Shown: positions 33,841-43,241, numbered from the stretch's first letter. The stretch: 64,000 nt of DNA from Chryseobacterium lacus (GCF_003336205.1 NZ_QPIE01000001.1:124001-188000); one strand, 5' to 3'. Numbers and translations are program-made. Notes: generated by a model not told the origin, from the letters alone.

Positions 33841-34160
33841 CATAAGAAACCCTGTAAGCCGGATTCTGTTCTCCCGTTGCCGGGATGCCTGTTATTTATC
33901 TGTGTTTTACATTGCTGCAAAACTTGAGCTGATTACCCCTCGGCATTGGACGGGCCGCCCTTAATTGCCGATATACTTATCATTGCACCACATAGAGTTT
34001 ACCTGGTTTCACTACAGCCGAACTGTACATTCTTTCTGTTGCACTGGTCCTCGTATCACTACGGGCGGACGTTATCCGCTATGCAGCCCTGCGGTGTCCG
34101 GACTTTCCTACCCTTTTTCTGCGGTTGCAAAAAAAGCATCAACAGGCCGGATTTCTTATG
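33841..34160 (-). ncRNA. rnpB: RNase P RNA
   Basis: Catalytic RNA of RNase P (tRNA 5' maturation), bacterial type A-like. On the minus strand the conserved blocks appear in order: GGGTAGGAAAGTCCGGACACC (P4-side CR-I), GCGGATAACG-type J regions, CAGTTCGGCTGTAGTGAAA, and the 3' block AGAATCCGGCTTAC. The ends form helix P1: CATAAGAAA at the 5' end (34160) pairs with TTTCTTATG at the 3' end (33841). A TATCTTTG promoter element lies 5 nt upstream of the predicted 5' end. Plus-strand reading frames over this RNA are spurious. Confidence 0.96.
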
Positions 34161-34164
34161 ACTG

Positions 34165-34172
34165 CAAAGATA
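34165..34172 (-). promoter_or_regulatory. -7 element of rnpB
   Basis: TATCTTTG on the minus strand. It places transcription start at about 34160, which agrees with the P1 pairing of the RNA ends. Confidence 0.7.
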
Positions 34173-34280
34173 CATATTCTTCCAATTAATACTATTTCGC
34201 ATTGGAATTTTAGAAAAACTTATTCAATCATTGTTTTCATATCTGTTATTTTTTATCTTCGTTTTCTGAAAAATAAATAA

Positions 34281-34775
34281 TTGGTTTCCAAAGAAAAAGA
34301 ATTTTCCCAACTCATTAAAGAACATCAAGGGTTGATTATCAAGGTTTCCCGTCTCTACACCAACACGCTGGAGGACGAAGAAGATCTTTTTCAGGAAATC
34401 GTGTTACAATTGTGGCGCAGCTACGACACATTCAAAGGAGGAAGTAAAATATCTACATGGATGTACAGAGTAGCACTCAATACCGCTATTACCCTGTTCC
34501 GAAAAAAAACCAGATCTCCCCAAACTGATGAACTGAAAGATTTTCATCATAAAGATTTCATAGAAGATGATGATGAGAAACAGCAAAAAGTTTCCCTGCT
34601 GTATAAAGTCATTAAAATGCTGCCAAGAGTAGAACGGGCTATTGTGATGATGTATCTGGACGATCTTCCGTACCGTGATATTGCTGAAAACCTGGGAATC
34701 AGCGAAGTAAATGCACGGGTGAAGATGAACCGGCTAAAAAAAACACTAAAAGAACTGATGGAAAAACATGCCTGA
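34281..34775 (+). CDS. ECF RNA polymerase sigma factor
   Basis: 164 aa. Sigma-70 region 2 spans residues ~8-75 (EDEEDLFQEIVLQLWRSYDTFKG, then STWMYRVALNTAI) and region 4 ~108-160 (LPRVERAIVMMYLDDLPYRDIAENLGISEVNARVKMNRLKKTL). The only start that keeps region 2 whole is TTG at 34281; a stop codon lies just upstream and the next ATG is inside region 2. It overlaps the following membrane protein gene by 8 bp, an arrangement typical of a sigma factor with its regulator. Target genes are unknown. Confidence 0.93.
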   Translation: MVSKEKEFSQLIKEHQGLIIKVSRLYTNTLEDEEDLFQEIVLQLWRSYDTFKGGSKISTWMYRVALNTAITLFRKKTRSPQTDELKDFHHKDFIEDDDEKQQKVSLLYKVIKMLPRVERAIVMMYLDDLPYRDIAENLGISEVNARVKMNRLKKTLKELMEKHA

Positions 34776-35463
34776 ATTCGATTTAGATACCATTAAAAAA
34801 ACATGGCAGGAACAGGAAGTTCTGCCAAAATACCGTGACAGCGAAATTTCGGAAATGCTGAACAAAAAATCACGCAATTATGTGAAATATATTTTTTGGA
34901 TCAGTGCTGCCGAGTTCCTGTTGTTTCTGGGAATCAGCGTTTCTTACATATTGAAAAATGAAGATACCAACAGCTTTCTAAACATCATGACGAGGTTGGG
35001 AATCCGAAAAACTGAAGAATTGGAAAGCGATTTCTCTCTGTTGTATTTTACGTTGAAAATACTGAGTCTCGTGGTAACCCTGTTTTTTGTGATCAGGTTT
35101 TACCTGAGCTACAGAAAGATACACGTAGAAGCAAGTATGAAAAAGTTCATTCTTCAGATTATCAGTTTCCGGAAAACGGTGAATCTCTTTATTTTCACTA
35201 ATATTTTTCTGCTGGTTGTTTTCACAGCTGCATTAACTTTCTTCATTCTGAAAACCATGTCTGACCAGAAGGTACAGATGGATCATCCGACTTTTATCGG
35301 TTTTATCACCGGCTTGATGATCACCACATTGCTTACGGGAGTTCTCATCTGGATTTATTACAGAGTGGTGTATGGCATTATCAACAAAAGACTGGGCAGA
35401 AATTTGAAACAGCTGAAGGATATTGAACAAAACAACGAAACCAATGGAGAACTTTACCTTTGA
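34768..35463 (+). CDS. membrane protein, probable partner of the ECF sigma factor
   Basis: 231 aa. A cytoplasmic N-terminus (FDLDTIKKTWQEQ, residues 1-38) is followed by four membrane segments at about 40-62, 90-113, 133-157 and 170-195. The start overlaps the end of the sigma gene. Its first ~35 residues, with D-x-x-x-I-K-K-x-W-Q, recall a frequent start of Bacteroidota proteins next to ECF factors. A role in binding the sigma factor is inferred from position; it has no zinc-binding anti-sigma motif. Confidence 0.8.
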   Translation: MPEFDLDTIKKTWQEQEVLPKYRDSEISEMLNKKSRNYVKYIFWISAAEFLLFLGISVSYILKNEDTNSFLNIMTRLGIRKTEELESDFSLLYFTLKILSLVVTLFFVIRFYLSYRKIHVEASMKKFILQIISFRKTVNLFIFTNIFLLVVFTAALTFFILKTMSDQKVQMDHPTFIGFITGLMITTLLTGVLIWIYYRVVYGIINKRLGRNLKQLKDIEQNNETNGELYL

Positions 35464-35621
35464 TAATTCCATCTTTTTTCTCTCTAAAGACAACGCGGAG
35501 TTCTGATTCAATTGACTCAAGCGATACGAAAAAAGGAAATAAAAATGGTGATGTAGTTAACGGAACTTTTACAAACAGTTGCTGGCTTCAGGTTGTATTT
35601 TCAGGAGAAAGAACTTTATGA
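35460..35621 (+). CDS. possible small ORF after the sigma-factor operon, 53 aa
   Basis: A frame opening with TTG at 35460, which overlaps the preceding stop, continues to TGA at 35621. Its second half reads like protein (KKGNKNGDVVNGTFTNSC). No family is recognised and the start is weak; it may be chance. The rest up to the terminator holds nothing else. Confidence 0.2.
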   Translation: MIIPSFFSLKTTRSSDSIDSSDTKKGNKNGDVVNGTFTNSCWLQVVFSGERTL

Positions 35622-35629
35622 TGAATAAA

Positions 35630-35665
35630 GTAAATCCTTCGCTGTAATAACGAAGGATTTTTTTA
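35630..35665. terminator. terminator between the sigma-factor operon and rpoN
   Basis: AAATCCTTCG/CGAAGGATTT (35632-35641 with 35651-35660) followed by T5; A/T-runs on both sides allow use from both strands. Confidence 0.85.
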
Positions 35666-35673
35666 TTTAGGAT

Positions 35674-37149
35674 TTACAATTCTTTCCTCAGCCGCGCCAC
35701 AGGAATACTGAGTTGTTCCCGGTATTTGGCAATCGTTCTTCGGGCAATATTATAGCCTTTTTCTTTCAGAATTCCGACCAATGCATCATCTGTATACGGT
35801 TTCCGTTTGTTCTCTTTCTCAATAGCTTCCTGAAGATGCATTTTTATTTCTTTGGTGGAAACTTCTTCTCCGTCATCGTTGGTTAAGCTGTCCGAAAAGA
35901 GGTTTTTCAGATAAACAATTCCGTTTGGTGTATCAGCATATTTACTTTTTACTACTCTTGAAATTGTTGAAATGTCGAATCCAGTAATATCAGCGACATC
36001 TTTCAGAATCATCGGTTTCAGTGATTTATCATCGCCAGTGATGAAGTAGTCTTTCTGAAGTTTCACAATGGCTGTAATGGTTTGCAACAGGGTATTTTGC
36101 CTTTGATTAATCGCATCAATATACCATTTTGCTGCATCTAATTTCTGTTTAATGAACAATGCCGCCTGCTTATGTTCAGCTGAATTTTTGTCGTGAGAAT
36201 AGGTGGTAAGAATCTCTTTGTACTCATCCGAAACGCGAAGTGTAGGTGCATTCTTACTGTTCAACAGAGGAATCACCTCTGGTTTCCCTGTCTTGCCTTC
36301 TTTCACCTGAATAATAAAATCGGGGATAATTTCCTGATTGATGGTGATGGTTTGAGTATCGAAATTACCGCCAACTCTGGGCGAAAGTTTTGAAATTTCT
36401 TCCAAAGCATCTTTCAGATCTTCCTCATCCACATCATATTTCTGCATGATTTTGTTGTAATGCTTATTGGTAAGCGCATCAAACTGATTTCGTAGAATTT
36501 GTGCTGCCAAAGTAACTGCTTTGTCTGCGCTTACTTTTTTCTCGATCTGGAGCAACAGACATTCCTGAAGATTTCTGGCACCAACACCGGGAGGATCGAG
36601 TTTCTGAACATAATTTTCAAGGATTTCCTCCAATTTTTCAGTGGTTGTATAAAGTCCTACGGAAAAAGCAAGATCGTCTACAATGGATTTTAATTCTCTT
36701 CTGAGATAGCCGTCTGTATCCAGATTTCCGATGAGATATTCTGCAATTTTCCGGTCTTCTTCTTCAATATTGATGAGTCGGATCTGTTCCAGAAGATAAT
36801 CGTACAATGATTGTCCTTCAGTGAGCAGGCTTTCATTATCAAACTCTTCATCATCTGCGGAATAATTATTGGAAGCCGTTTTATAGCTCGGTTCATCATC
36901 AAAAATATATTCTTCTACATTAAAATCTGTATCGATATTTTCGGTTCCTTCATCTTCAAAATCACCCACGGGTTCTTCGTAATCATCTTCTTTTTCTTCT
37001 GCAGCACGTTCCAATGCGGGATTTTCCTCCAACTCACGTTCCAGTTCCTCTTCAAACTCCAGTGTATGCAACTGTATTAGCTTCATCAGCTGTATTTGCT
37101 GAGGAGCCAGTTTTTGTCCGAGTTTCAGTTGCAAGTTTTGTTTCAGCAT
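35674..37149 (-). CDS. rpoN: RNA polymerase sigma-54 factor
   Basis: 491 aa. The N-terminal activator-interacting region (QLKLGQKLAPQQIQLMKLIQL) is followed by an acidic linker (~50-110). The core-binding domain comes next (LDPPGVGARNLQECLLLQI), then the DNA-binding domain. The C-terminal RpoN box ARRTIAKYREQLSIP is intact, directly before the end RLRKEL. Sigma-54 needs an AAA+ activator; none is encoded in this window. A TAATTTTG element lies upstream (37179-37172). It is separated from asnS by 83 bp on the same strand. Confidence 0.97.
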   Translation of the reverse strand: MLKQNLQLKLGQKLAPQQIQLMKLIQLHTLEFEEELERELEENPALERAAEEKEDDYEEPVGDFEDEGTENIDTDFNVEEYIFDDEPSYKTASNNYSADDEEFDNESLLTEGQSLYDYLLEQIRLINIEEEDRKIAEYLIGNLDTDGYLRRELKSIVDDLAFSVGLYTTTEKLEEILENYVQKLDPPGVGARNLQECLLLQIEKKVSADKAVTLAAQILRNQFDALTNKHYNKIMQKYDVDEEDLKDALEEISKLSPRVGGNFDTQTITINQEIIPDFIIQVKEGKTGKPEVIPLLNSKNAPTLRVSDEYKEILTTYSHDKNSAEHKQAALFIKQKLDAAKWYIDAINQRQNTLLQTITAIVKLQKDYFITGDDKSLKPMILKDVADITGFDISTISRVVKSKYADTPNGIVYLKNLFSDSLTNDDGEEVSTKEIKMHLQEAIEKENKRKPYTDDALVGILKEKGYNIARRTIAKYREQLSIPVARLRKEL

Positions 37150-37232
37150 AGTCTTTCAAATGGTTACGGCGCAAAATTAGCCGTTAATTATATCCCTAAA
37201 TTACAAATTATCTTTTTAATATTACAAGATTC

Positions 37233-38690
37233 TTAAAATTCGGCACTATTAGGTGTTCTTGGGAAGGGGATTACGTCGCGGATATTGGTCATTCCTGTTA
37301 CAAAAAGCACCAGTCTTTCCAATCCCAACCCGAATCCCGCATGCGGAACTGAACCGAATTTCCGGGTGTCAAGATACCACCAGAGCTCGTGTTCATCTAC
37401 ATTCATTTCCTTCATTTTATCTTGAAGAACACTCAGTCGTTCCTCCCGTTGCGAACCTCCGATAATTTCGCCGATTCCCGGGAAAAGAACATCCATTGCA
37501 GCAACGGTTTTTTGATCGTCATTCAGACGCATATAGAAAGCCTTGATTTCTTTAGGATAATCGAAAAGTACTACAGGTGCGTCGAAATGTTTTTCCACCA
37601 GATATCTTTCGTGTTCGCTTTGCAAATCTGCACCCCAGGCTTCCACCGGAAACTTGAATTTTCCTTTTTTATTCTCTTTAGAATTCATCAAGATTTCAAT
37701 GGCTTCAGTATAAGAAACTCTTTTGAAACGCTTGCGAATCACATTTTCAAGTTTTTCTATCAGGCCTTCTTTTGCTCTGTCCTTTTCTGGTTTTGATTTC
37801 TGTTCTTCCGCAAATCGCTTGTCTAAAAATTCAAGATCGTCTTTGCAGTTTTTCAAAACGTAAGCGATAATGTATTTCAGGAAATCTTCCGCCAGGTCAA
37901 TGTTATTTTCCAGATTATTGAAAGCCACTTCCGGCTCTACCATCCAGAACTCGGCGAGATGTCGGGTTGTATTGGAGTTCTCGGCACGGAAAGTAGGCCC
38001 GAAAGTATAAACCCTTCCCAATCCCATGGCTGCAGCTTCTGCTTCCAGTTGCCCGGAAACGGTAAGATTTGTTTTTTTACCGAAAAAATCTTCGGAATAA
38101 TCCACCTCTCCGTTTTCGTCTCTCGGAATTTGGTTCAAATCAAAGGCGGTAACGCCAAACATTTCGCCAGCACCTTCTGCATCTGCTCCGGTGATAATAG
38201 GCGTATTGATATAGAAAAAATGATTTTTATGGAAAAACTCATGAATAGCAAAACTTACTGCACTTCTCACTCGAAAAACGGAACCGAAAAGATTGGTACG
38301 GAACCGAAGATGTGCCTGTTCGCGAAGCACTTCTAATGAATGTTTCTTGGGCTGCAGGACGGTTTTTTCCATGTCCTCGGTAAAATGATCGCCGAGAATC
38401 TGAATTTTTTTAGCCAATATTTCAATGCTTTGTCCAGCACCCTGACTTTCCACAACTTCTCCGGTAATCTTGAGAGACGAAGCTGTTTTGATGTTTTTGA
38501 TTACCGATTCATCCAATTTATCAAAATCTACTACGATCTGCAGATTGTGAATCGTGGAACCATCATTCAAAGCTATAAATCTGTTAGAACGGAATGCGCG
38601 AACCCAACCCTGAATGGTAATATCGTGGTGTAGAATCTTTTTGTAATCACCTAAAAGCTCCTTAATAATCATCTTTTTCATGTCTTTCAA
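37233..38690 (-). CDS. asnS: asparagine--tRNA ligase
   Basis: 485 aa. The N-terminal OB-fold tRNA-binding domain ([21 protein letters not shown]) is followed by the class II catalytic core: motif 2 [26 protein letters not shown] and motif 3 [16 protein letters not shown], ending in [15 protein letters not shown]. The Asn-specific residues cannot be checked here, but the length and the [10 protein letters not shown] stretch favour AsnRS over AspRS. The -7 element TACTTTTG (38706-38699) is so close to the first ATG (38690) that the ATG at 38681 or 38672 may be the true start. Confidence 0.96.
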   Translation of the reverse strand: MKDMKKMIIKELLGDYKKILHHDITIQGWVRAFRSNRFIALNDGSTIHNLQIVVDFDKLDESVIKNIKTASSLKITGEVVESQGAGQSIEILAKKIQILGDHFTEDMEKTVLQPKKHSLEVLREQAHLRFRTNLFGSVFRVRSAVSFAIHEFFHKNHFFYINTPIITGADAEGAGEMFGVTAFDLNQIPRDENGEVDYSEDFFGKKTNLTVSGQLEAEAAAMGLGRVYTFGPTFRAENSNTTRHLAEFWMVEPEVAFNNLENNIDLAEDFLKYIIAYVLKNCKDDLEFLDKRFAEEQKSKPEKDRAKEGLIEKLENVIRKRFKRVSYTEAIEILMNSKENKKGKFKFPVEAWGADLQSEHERYLVEKHFDAPVVLFDYPKEIKAFYMRLNDDQKTVAAMDVLFPGIGEIIGGSQREERLSVLQDKMKEMNVDEHELWWYLDTRKFGSVPHAGFGLGLERLVLFVTGMTNIRDVIPFPRTPNSAEF

Positions 38691-38773
38691 TCAAAACGCA
38701 AAAGTACGAAATTCCCTATGAATTTGGAGTGAAAACACTGACTATTTGCTTCAGAGCATCATGCACGCAAAGG

Positions 38774-39316
38774 CTATTCGTCTTTTATCACAGGCTGAGT
38801 AAATACTTCCAGTAAGCCTTCAGGAAGCTGCATTTTGATTTCTTTTTGTTCCCTGTTTACCTCCAAAATCCAATCTTTGATGATGGGAACGATGATTTGT
38901 TTTCCATGGAGAAAGTTCACAAAATAATGTTGTGCAGTTTGATCATTTACTGATTGTATTTCTCCAAAATCGACATCATTCTCATCCAGCAGACGAAATC
39001 CGATGATTTCATGATAGTAAAAACTGTTCCCAGAGAGCACAGGAAGAGTGGAAAGCGGAAGAAAAACATTACGCCCTATCGCCTGATCAACCATGGCTTC
39101 AGTAGAATTTTTAAAGAAAATCAGCTTAGTATCCTCCTTCGACCATTGTTGTTTTTCAATAAAGAAAGGCACCAGCAATCCATTGATTTCGACGAGAATA
39201 TTGTCAAGTTTATTGTACAATTCAGGCTGATCCGTATCCAATTTCAATACAACATTTCCCGCGAGGCCGTGTCGGCGAGTAATTTTCCCCAATAAATAGC
39301 AATCTTCTTTTTTCAC
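38774..39316 (-). CDS. rimM: 16S rRNA processing protein RimM
   Basis: 180 aa. The N-terminal RimM domain (LLGKITRRHGLAGNVVLKLDTDQPELY, residues 7-33) is followed by a PRC-barrel domain (FYYHEIIGFRLLDENDVDFGEI, IIVPIIKDWI). It binds ribosomal protein S19 and helps mature the 3' domain of 16S rRNA. It lies downstream of rpsP, the usual pairing, but an intercistronic terminator-like hairpin separates them. Confidence 0.95.
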   Translation of the reverse strand: MKKEDCYLLGKITRRHGLAGNVVLKLDTDQPELYNKLDNILVEINGLLVPFFIEKQQWSKEDTKLIFFKNSTEAMVDQAIGRNVFLPLSTLPVLSGNSFYYHEIIGFRLLDENDVDFGEIQSVNDQTAQHYFVNFLHGKQIIVPIIKDWILEVNREQKEIKMQLPEGLLEVFTQPVIKDE

Positions 39317-39341
39317 AATTCTTTTTTTACGAAAATAATAT

Positions 39342-39374
39342 AAAAAAATAGAGACACCAAAAGTATCTCTATTC
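39342..39374 (-). terminator. terminator-like hairpin between rpsP and rimM
   Basis: AATAGAGA/TCTCTATT stem (39347-39354 with 39366-39373). The minus strand continues with T7. It probably lets part of the rpsP transcript end before rimM. Confidence 0.7.
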
Positions 39375-39396
39375 TTATTTCATGTATGTGAACAGC

Positions 39397-39960
39397 TTAT
39401 GCTTGCTCTTCAGTTCCTTCTTCTGCAACAGGAACTTCTGTATTTTCTTCTGCTGCGGCTTCTTCTGCAGGAGCGTTTGCGGCTTCCTCAGCGGCTTTTT
39501 CTTCTGCAAGTAGTGCTTCTTTAGCAGCAATACGGTCAGCATTTACTTTCGCTTCAGCTTCCAAAGCTGCTTTTTTAGCATCTTCTTTAGATTTTAGTAA
39601 ACCATCCTTCTTGCCTAATACTGCATTTTCTTTAGATTCCTTCCAAGCGTTGAATCTTTTTTCTGCTTCAGCTTCATCGAAAGCGCCTTTCGCTACTCCA
39701 CCCTGAAGGTGTTTTTTCAAAAGAGCACCTTTGTAAGAAAGGATTGCACGGGCAGTATCGGTAGGCTGTGCACCATTGTTCAGCCACTTTACAGCTGCAT
39801 CTACATCCAGTTCGATAATCGCAGGATTGGTGATCGGGTTGTATGTTCCAATTTTTTCGATGAATCTACCATCTCTTCTCGTTCTGGAATCGGCAACCAC
39901 AATGTGGAAAAAAGGTTTTCCTTTTTTACCGTGTCTTTGTAATCTGATTTTTACTGACAT
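39397..39960 (-). CDS. rpsP: 30S ribosomal protein S16
   Basis: 187 aa. Residues 1-~85 are the S16 fold (VKIRLQRHGKKGKPFFHIVVADSR, FIEKIGTYNPITNP, WLNNGAQPTDTARAIL). The remaining ~100 residues are an Ala/Glu-rich tail (EAEAKVNADRIAAKEALLAEEKAAEEAANAPAEEAAAEE in outline). It is predicted to be helical and then disordered. S16 is about 80-90 aa in most bacteria; long tails occur in Bacteroidota. A consensus promoter precedes it (40010-40039). Confidence 0.96.
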   Translation of the reverse strand: MSVKIRLQRHGKKGKPFFHIVVADSRTRRDGRFIEKIGTYNPITNPAIIELDVDAAVKWLNNGAQPTDTARAILSYKGALLKKHLQGGVAKGAFDEAEAEKRFNAWKESKENAVLGKKDGLLKSKEDAKKAALEAEAKVNADRIAAKEALLAEEKAAEEAANAPAEEAAAEENTEVPVAEEGTEEQA

Positions 39961-40009
39961 ATTGTTTGAAATTATGAGGAACTCGTCCCCGGTTAATATT
40001 TTAAGTCTG

Positions 40010-40039
40010 CAAATGTAAGGATTTTTTGGAAGCCAACAA
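40010..40039 (-). promoter_or_regulatory. promoter of rpsP
   Basis: TTG (40039-40037), 19 nt, TACATTTG (40017-40010) on the minus strand. Leader of about 45 nt. Confidence 0.6.
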
Positions 40040-40047
40040 TACTGTTG

Positions 40048-40566
40048 TTATTTTTTTACAGCTGACCCCATATAAAATAAGCCGAGACATTGTTGATTTT
40101 CCTGAATTTGAACTGCTTTTTCCAGATAATTTACCAGTTTCGGAGAACTCCAGTAGCAACCAATTTGGTGAGCAGTACAGGTGAGATACATATTCTGAAC
40201 CGCCATCGCTGTGGCTGCAATTTCTTCCCATTCCGGAACCAGTTCGCTGAATTCTACTACAATCGTGATAATGGCTCCAGCCTTCTCAGCCTTAAAAAGA
40301 ATGTCATCATATTTCTTTTGCAGAAACTGAAATTCGGGTGTTATTTTTTTATAAATCTGCTGCAATTCTTTTCCCAGTTCGAGTTTCTCATTGTTTTCAA
40401 AAATTTTAAAACGCCAGGGTTTTGTCCTTTTATGATTGGGCGCCAGCACTGCGGAATTTAAAATTTCATCCAGAATTTCTTTTGGAATAGGTGTTTCGGA
40501 ATATTCTTTTGGAAAAATACTTCTTCGGGAAGTAATGATTTGCTTTAAAATTTCTGAATTCTTCAT
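40048..40566 (-). CDS. nitroreductase family protein
   Basis: 172 aa, short for the family. The FMN-binding start is clear: IITSRRSIFPKEYSETPIPKEILDEIL, then SAVLAPNHKRTKPWRFKIFEN. A second FMN region VQNMYLTCTAHQIGCYWSSP is also present. The closest general type is the YdjA/TM1586-like NAD(P)H nitroreductases of Bacteroidota. It reduces nitro compounds or quinones in the cytoplasm; the physiological substrate is unknown. Its end is close to the rpsP promoter. Confidence 0.9.
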   Translation of the reverse strand: MKNSEILKQIITSRRSIFPKEYSETPIPKEILDEILNSAVLAPNHKRTKPWRFKIFENNEKLELGKELQQIYKKITPEFQFLQKKYDDILFKAEKAGAIITIVVEFSELVPEWEEIAATAMAVQNMYLTCTAHQIGCYWSSPKLVNYLEKAVQIQENQQCLGLFYMGSAVKK

Positions 40567-40634
40567 AACGGATTTGAGATTGATTCGCCTTTCAGCAAAG
40601 GAACGAAATATTAAAAATACCGAATCTTACCTGA

Positions 40635-41084
40635 TCAAAGAATTTTATCTATTTTCTGATGAATATTATTCAGAATAAATTCCTCGCCTGTTTTCCTCCC
40701 TTTCATTATCTGTGCCATCGGGCTTTCCTCGGAAATAGCGTAAAACCTGACATCGTCGTAGAAAAATTCTCCCAGAGAAACCGAAATATAAAACCGCGCC
40801 TTATTCGTGATCACCAAAGAACCCAACTGAACATAACCCGTTTCAGATGTAGAAACTTTTTTCATTTTCTGTTGCATCGCTTTCAGGGTGGCCATTCTTC
40901 TATCCAAATGATAAATTTCCTCCTGCATTTCCTCGCGAAAACTGTCGTATTTAGCGGTTTTTTTAAGGTCTTTGCTGGCATCCAATGTGAAATTGAGATA
41001 AAACTCCAGTGTTTTTATTTTTCCTGAGATCAGATCATTGATGTGATTCTTAAGCTTAATTTTGTCATAGTTACCCGTCAGCAT
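40635..41084 (-). CDS. GreA/GreB C-terminal-like protein
   Basis: 149 aa. The N-terminal ~75 residues are helical and charged (FREEMQEEIYHLDRRMATLKAMQQ). Residues ~85-149 look like the FKBP-like C-terminal domain of GreA/GreB: YVQLGSLVITNKARFYISVSLGEF, FYAISEESPMAQIMKGRKTGEEF. The S-P-x-x-x-x-x-x-G-x-x-x-G-x-x-x pattern is the Gre hallmark. A full Gre coiled coil with acidic tip is not obvious, so it may bind RNA polymerase without cleavage activity. The homology is judged from memory. Confidence 0.7.
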   Translation of the reverse strand: MLTGNYDKIKLKNHINDLISGKIKTLEFYLNFTLDASKDLKKTAKYDSFREEMQEEIYHLDRRMATLKAMQQKMKKVSTSETGYVQLGSLVITNKARFYISVSLGEFFYDDVRFYAISEESPMAQIMKGRKTGEEFILNNIHQKIDKIL

Positions 41085-41216
41085 AATTTTAATTCATTAT
41101 CATGTTCCTGAACTTCATCAAAAAGCAAACCTTTTTAAATTCTTTCCACTTGTGACAATATGGATATTTATTTTGAAAAGGAACAGCATTTGAAATAAAT
41201 TCGGATTAATATTAAA

Positions 41217-43241
41217 ATGACGATTATGCCTAATATTCTTACTCAGAGGTTTTCTACACCTTATAATTCCGTGCCTTTTCCACAGATTCGCGAAGAACAT
41301 TATTTGCCAGCTTTTGAAGAACTCATCGCTCAGGCAGAGCAGGAAATAAATGAAATCACAGAAAATCCTGAATCTCCCACTTTTGAAAATACCATAGAAG
41401 CACTGGCCTATTCCGGAGAAAAACTGGAGGTAGTTTCCAGCACTTTTTTCAATATTAATTCCGCAGAAACCAATGATGAAATCCAAAATATCGCACAGAA
41501 AGTTTCGCCGATGCTCACTGAATTTTCATCAAAAATTTCTCAGAACGAAGCGCTTTTTGAACGCATCAAAACCGTTTTTGACCAAAGAAATCAATATGCA
41601 CTAAACCCGGAGCAGCAAATGCTTCTGAATGAAACCTACAAAGGTTTTGTACGCAGCGGCGCATTATTAAATGAAAGCGACAAGAAAAAACTGGAGAAAC
41701 TGAACATGGAACTTGCTGTAAAATCGCTACAGTTCGGGCAAAATGTTTTGGCTGCAACCAATGATTATTTCCTTCACATTACTGACAAACAAAAACTGAA
41801 AGGAATTCCCGACGCTGTTTTGGAACAATACACTCAGGAAGCCGCGGAAAGAAATCTGGATGGATACGTGATTACGCTTCAGTACCCGAGTTATTTACCC
41901 GCCGTCACCTATGCTGAAAACCGTGAACTAAGAAAAGAACTCACCATAGCCAATGGAAAAAAATCTTTTGATGGGAAATCATGGGACAATCAGGAACTCA
42001 TCAAAGAAATCGTGTCATTACGGCAGGAAAAATCACAACTGTTGGGTTATGAAAATTATGCAGCATTTGTTCTGGAAGAAAGAATGGCAAAATCGCCGCT
42101 CGCTGTACAAAAATTCCTGAATGAATTGTTGGAAAAAGCCACTCCTTTTGCTCAAAGAGAAATTGAGGAGCTGAAAACATTGGCCAAAGAAGATCATATT
42201 GAAGAACTGCAAATCTGGGATCATGCGTATTATGCAGAAAAATTAAGAAAACAAAAATTCGATTTGAATGATGAAGAACTGAAACCGTATTTCCAGCTGA
42301 ACAAAGTAGAAGAAGCAGTTTTCGGATTGGCCGAAAAACTTTTCGGGCTCACTTTTCTGGAGAGAAATGACATTCCGAAATACCATCCTGAGGTAAAAAC
42401 CTATGAAGTGTTAGAAAATGGCCATCACAAGGCTCTTTTATACACCGATTATCACCCGAGAAAAGGAAAACGCGCAGGAGCATGGATGACGAGTTATACC
42501 CAACAATACAAGAAAAACAACGGGAATCATCGTCCTCACATTTCCATTGTTTGCAACTTTACTCCGGCCACAAAAGAAACACCTAGCTTGCTCACTTTTC
42601 AGGAAGTGACCACGCTTTTTCATGAATTCGGCCACGCCCTGCACGGTATTTTAGCAAACACTCAATATCCGACGCTTTCAGGAACTTCTGTAAAATGGGA
42701 TTTCGTGGAATTGCCTTCCCAGTTTCTGGAAAATTATTGTTATGAACCCGAATTCCTGAAAACCTTTGCAAAACATTATGAAACGGGCGAAGTTCTCCCA
42801 GATGAAAAAATCCGGAAATTAGCAGAAAGCAAAAACTTTATGGAAGGTTATCAGACTTTGCGGCAAATCGGGTTCGGGCTTTTGGATATGGCCTATCATA
42901 CAAAACCGGGCAATATCAGCAATATTAAAGAATTTGAAACCGAGAAAACCAAAGCAACCAATCTCTATCCTATTCATCCGGAAACGGCTGCCAGCACGAG
43001 TTTTTCACATATTTTTCAAGGAGGTTATTCCGCGGGATATTATTCTTACAAATGGGCTGAAGTTTTGGATGCAGATGCTTTTCAGTATTTTAAGGAAAAC
43101 GGAATTTTCAATGAAAATCTGGCTGCGAAGTTTAAAAATCTTCTTGCTTCAGGCGGAACACAGGATCCTATGGAATTATATAAAAATTTCCGCGGAAGCG
43201 AACCGAAAATCCAAAACCTTTTGAAAAGAGCTTTTGGATAA
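41217..43241 (+). CDS. M3-family metallopeptidase (oligopeptidase/Dcp type)
   Basis: 674 aa. Zinc-binding HEFGH within TLFHEFGHALHGIL (residues ~470) plus the downstream Glu in FVELPSQFLENYCYE place it in thimet-oligopeptidase family M3. The length and the PFPQIREEHYLPAFEELI start fit peptidyl-dipeptidase Dcp. No signal peptide is visible, so it should act on short peptides in the cytoplasm. ATG at 41217 is used; the ATG three codons later is also possible. It ends at a terminator shared with rpsO. Confidence 0.95.
   Translation: MTIMPNILTQRFSTPYNSVPFPQIREEHYLPAFEELIAQAEQEINEITENPESPTFENTIEALAYSGEKLEVVSSTFFNINSAETNDEIQNIAQKVSPMLTEFSSKISQNEALFERIKTVFDQRNQYALNPEQQMLLNETYKGFVRSGALLNESDKKKLEKLNMELAVKSLQFGQNVLAATNDYFLHITDKQKLKGIPDAVLEQYTQEAAERNLDGYVITLQYPSYLPAVTYAENRELRKELTIANGKKSFDGKSWDNQELIKEIVSLRQEKSQLLGYENYAAFVLEERMAKSPLAVQKFLNELLEKATPFAQREIEELKTLAKEDHIEELQIWDHAYYAEKLRKQKFDLNDEELKPYFQLNKVEEAVFGLAEKLFGLTFLERNDIPKYHPEVKTYEVLENGHHKALLYTDYHPRKGKRAGAWMTSYTQQYKKNNGNHRPHISIVCNFTPATKETPSLLTFQEVTTLFHEFGHALHGILANTQYPTLSGTSVKWDFVELPSQFLENYCYEPEFLKTFAKHYETGEVLPDEKIRKLAESKNFMEGYQTLRQIGFGLLDMAYHTKPGNISNIKEFETEKTKATNLYPIHPETAASTSFSHIFQGGYSAGYYSYKWAEVLDADAFQYFKENGIFNENLAAKFKNLLASGGTQDPMELYKNFRGSEPKIQNLLKRAFG

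Noticed and set aside
33946-34189. Two plus-strand reading frames of 71 and 74 aa
   Set aside because: They run antisense to the RNase P RNA, whose conserved blocks and P1 pairing are clear.
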